A stretch of DNA of 14,623 nucleotides, taken from positions 1-14,623 of the forward strand of contig JAHCKF010000042.1 in NCBI GenBank assembly GCA_026125925.1, given 5' to 3'. Below, in pieces: positions 14,338 to 14,623 of this stretch. The position numbers were made by a program, and so were the translations under genes. Position 1 is the first letter of the stretch, and each line of letters opens with the position of its first letter. Under the pieces are notes generated by a model. It was given only the letters and a program-made list of their open reading frames with translations, had not been told where the DNA came from and did not search any database. Source of the stretch: Pseudolabrys sp. (GTDB lineage Bacteria > Pseudomonadota > Alphaproteobacteria > Rhizobiales > Xanthobacteraceae).

Positions 14338-14623
14338 ATGAAAAAAGCATTGTTGATGTCGGCCGGCATGGCCGCGCTCATGGTCGCGGGCGGCGCGCAG
14401 AATGCCGCCTTTGCGCAGGAGAAGTTGAAGATCGGCGTCGTAACGACCCTGTCGGGTCCGGCGGCGGTGCTCGGCCAGCAACTGCGCAACGGCCTGCAGC
14501 TCGCGATCAAGGACAATGGCGGCAAGCTGGGCGGCCGCGAGGTCGAACTCATCGTTCAGGACGACGAACTCAAGCCCGATGTCGCGGTGTCGAAAGCCAA
14601 GGCGCTGGTCGATCGCGACAAGG
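14338..14623 (+). CDS. Periplasmic substrate-binding protein of a branched-chain/aromatic ABC transporter, 5' part
   Basis: The 95 visible residues begin with a signal peptide (MKKALLMSAGMAALMVAGG, cleavage likely after AFA at residue 26) followed by EKLKIGVVTTLSGPAAVLGQ and a region ending DDELKPDVAVSKAKAL. This is the start of a Peripla_BP_6 (LivK type) domain. The family brings amino acids but also aromatic acids (benzoate, coumarate) to HAAT-type ABC importers. AAGGGG (14324-14329) lies 8 nt before the ATG. The gene is incomplete at the right edge. Its place beside the aromatic operon and under the shared element suggests it imports the operon's substrate, perhaps anthranilate. Confidence 0.88.
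   Translation, partial: MKKALLMSAGMAALMVAGGAQNAAFAQEKLKIGVVTTLSGPAAVLGQQLRNGLQLAIKDNGGKLGGREVELIVQDDELKPDVAVSKAKALVDRDK

Overview
The window is high-GC DNA with short SD-type ribosome sites, dispersed palindromic intergenic repeats and gene content typical of a soil alphaproteobacterium of the order Hyphomicrobiales (Bradyrhizobium / Rhodopseudomonas / Xanthobacteraceae-like). That placement is inferred from protein style, not from a marker gene. No tRNA, rRNA, CRISPR array, transposase or phage gene is visible.

Left block (1-3700) looks like inorganic-nitrogen assimilation. The 5' part of a cyanase gene (cynS) leaves the window on the minus strand. Facing it are a formate/nitrite-transporter (FNT) channel and a membrane-anchored PP2C phosphatase / Ser-Thr kinase fusion. 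A textbook-spaced sigma-54 promoter lies at 474-490, about 260 bp before the FNT start, which fits nitrogen control and predicts a leader of about 250 nt. A strong intrinsic terminator sits between FNT and the kinase, ending only 13 nt before the kinase start codon. A 66-aa hypothetical protein follows.

Central block (3716-11511, all minus strand) is a tight operon for aerobic CoA-dependent degradation of 2-aminobenzoate (anthranilate) or a close analogue such as salicylate. In transcription order it holds a fused flavin monooxygenase/old-yellow-enzyme protein (ACMR-like), an SDR dehydrogenase, a MarR regulator, a crotonase, an acyl-CoA dehydrogenase, a 2-aminobenzoate-CoA ligase and a Rid-family protein. 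The first four genes overlap by 1-4 bases. A BIME-like pair of inverted repeats sits between the crotonase and acyl-CoA dehydrogenase genes. The logic is: activate the acid to its CoA thioester, hydroxylate and reduce the ring without a ring-cleaving dioxygenase, then run beta-oxidation-like steps. No thiolase is in view.

Right block (11512-14623) has a divergent single-component FAD monooxygenase, a small putative membrane protein, a minus-strand single-domain cupin and, running off the end, a periplasmic LivK-type binding protein that probably starts an aromatic-acid ABC importer. The most interesting signal is a 21-bp AT-rich element present at 11577-11597 and 14187-14207. It has the same orientation and nearly the same distance (132 and 130 nt) to the FAD monooxygenase and binding-protein start codons. 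It overlaps possible -10 boxes and contains a TTTA-N4-TAAA dyad. It probably ties these genes into one regulon, perhaps with the internal MarR protein as regulator.
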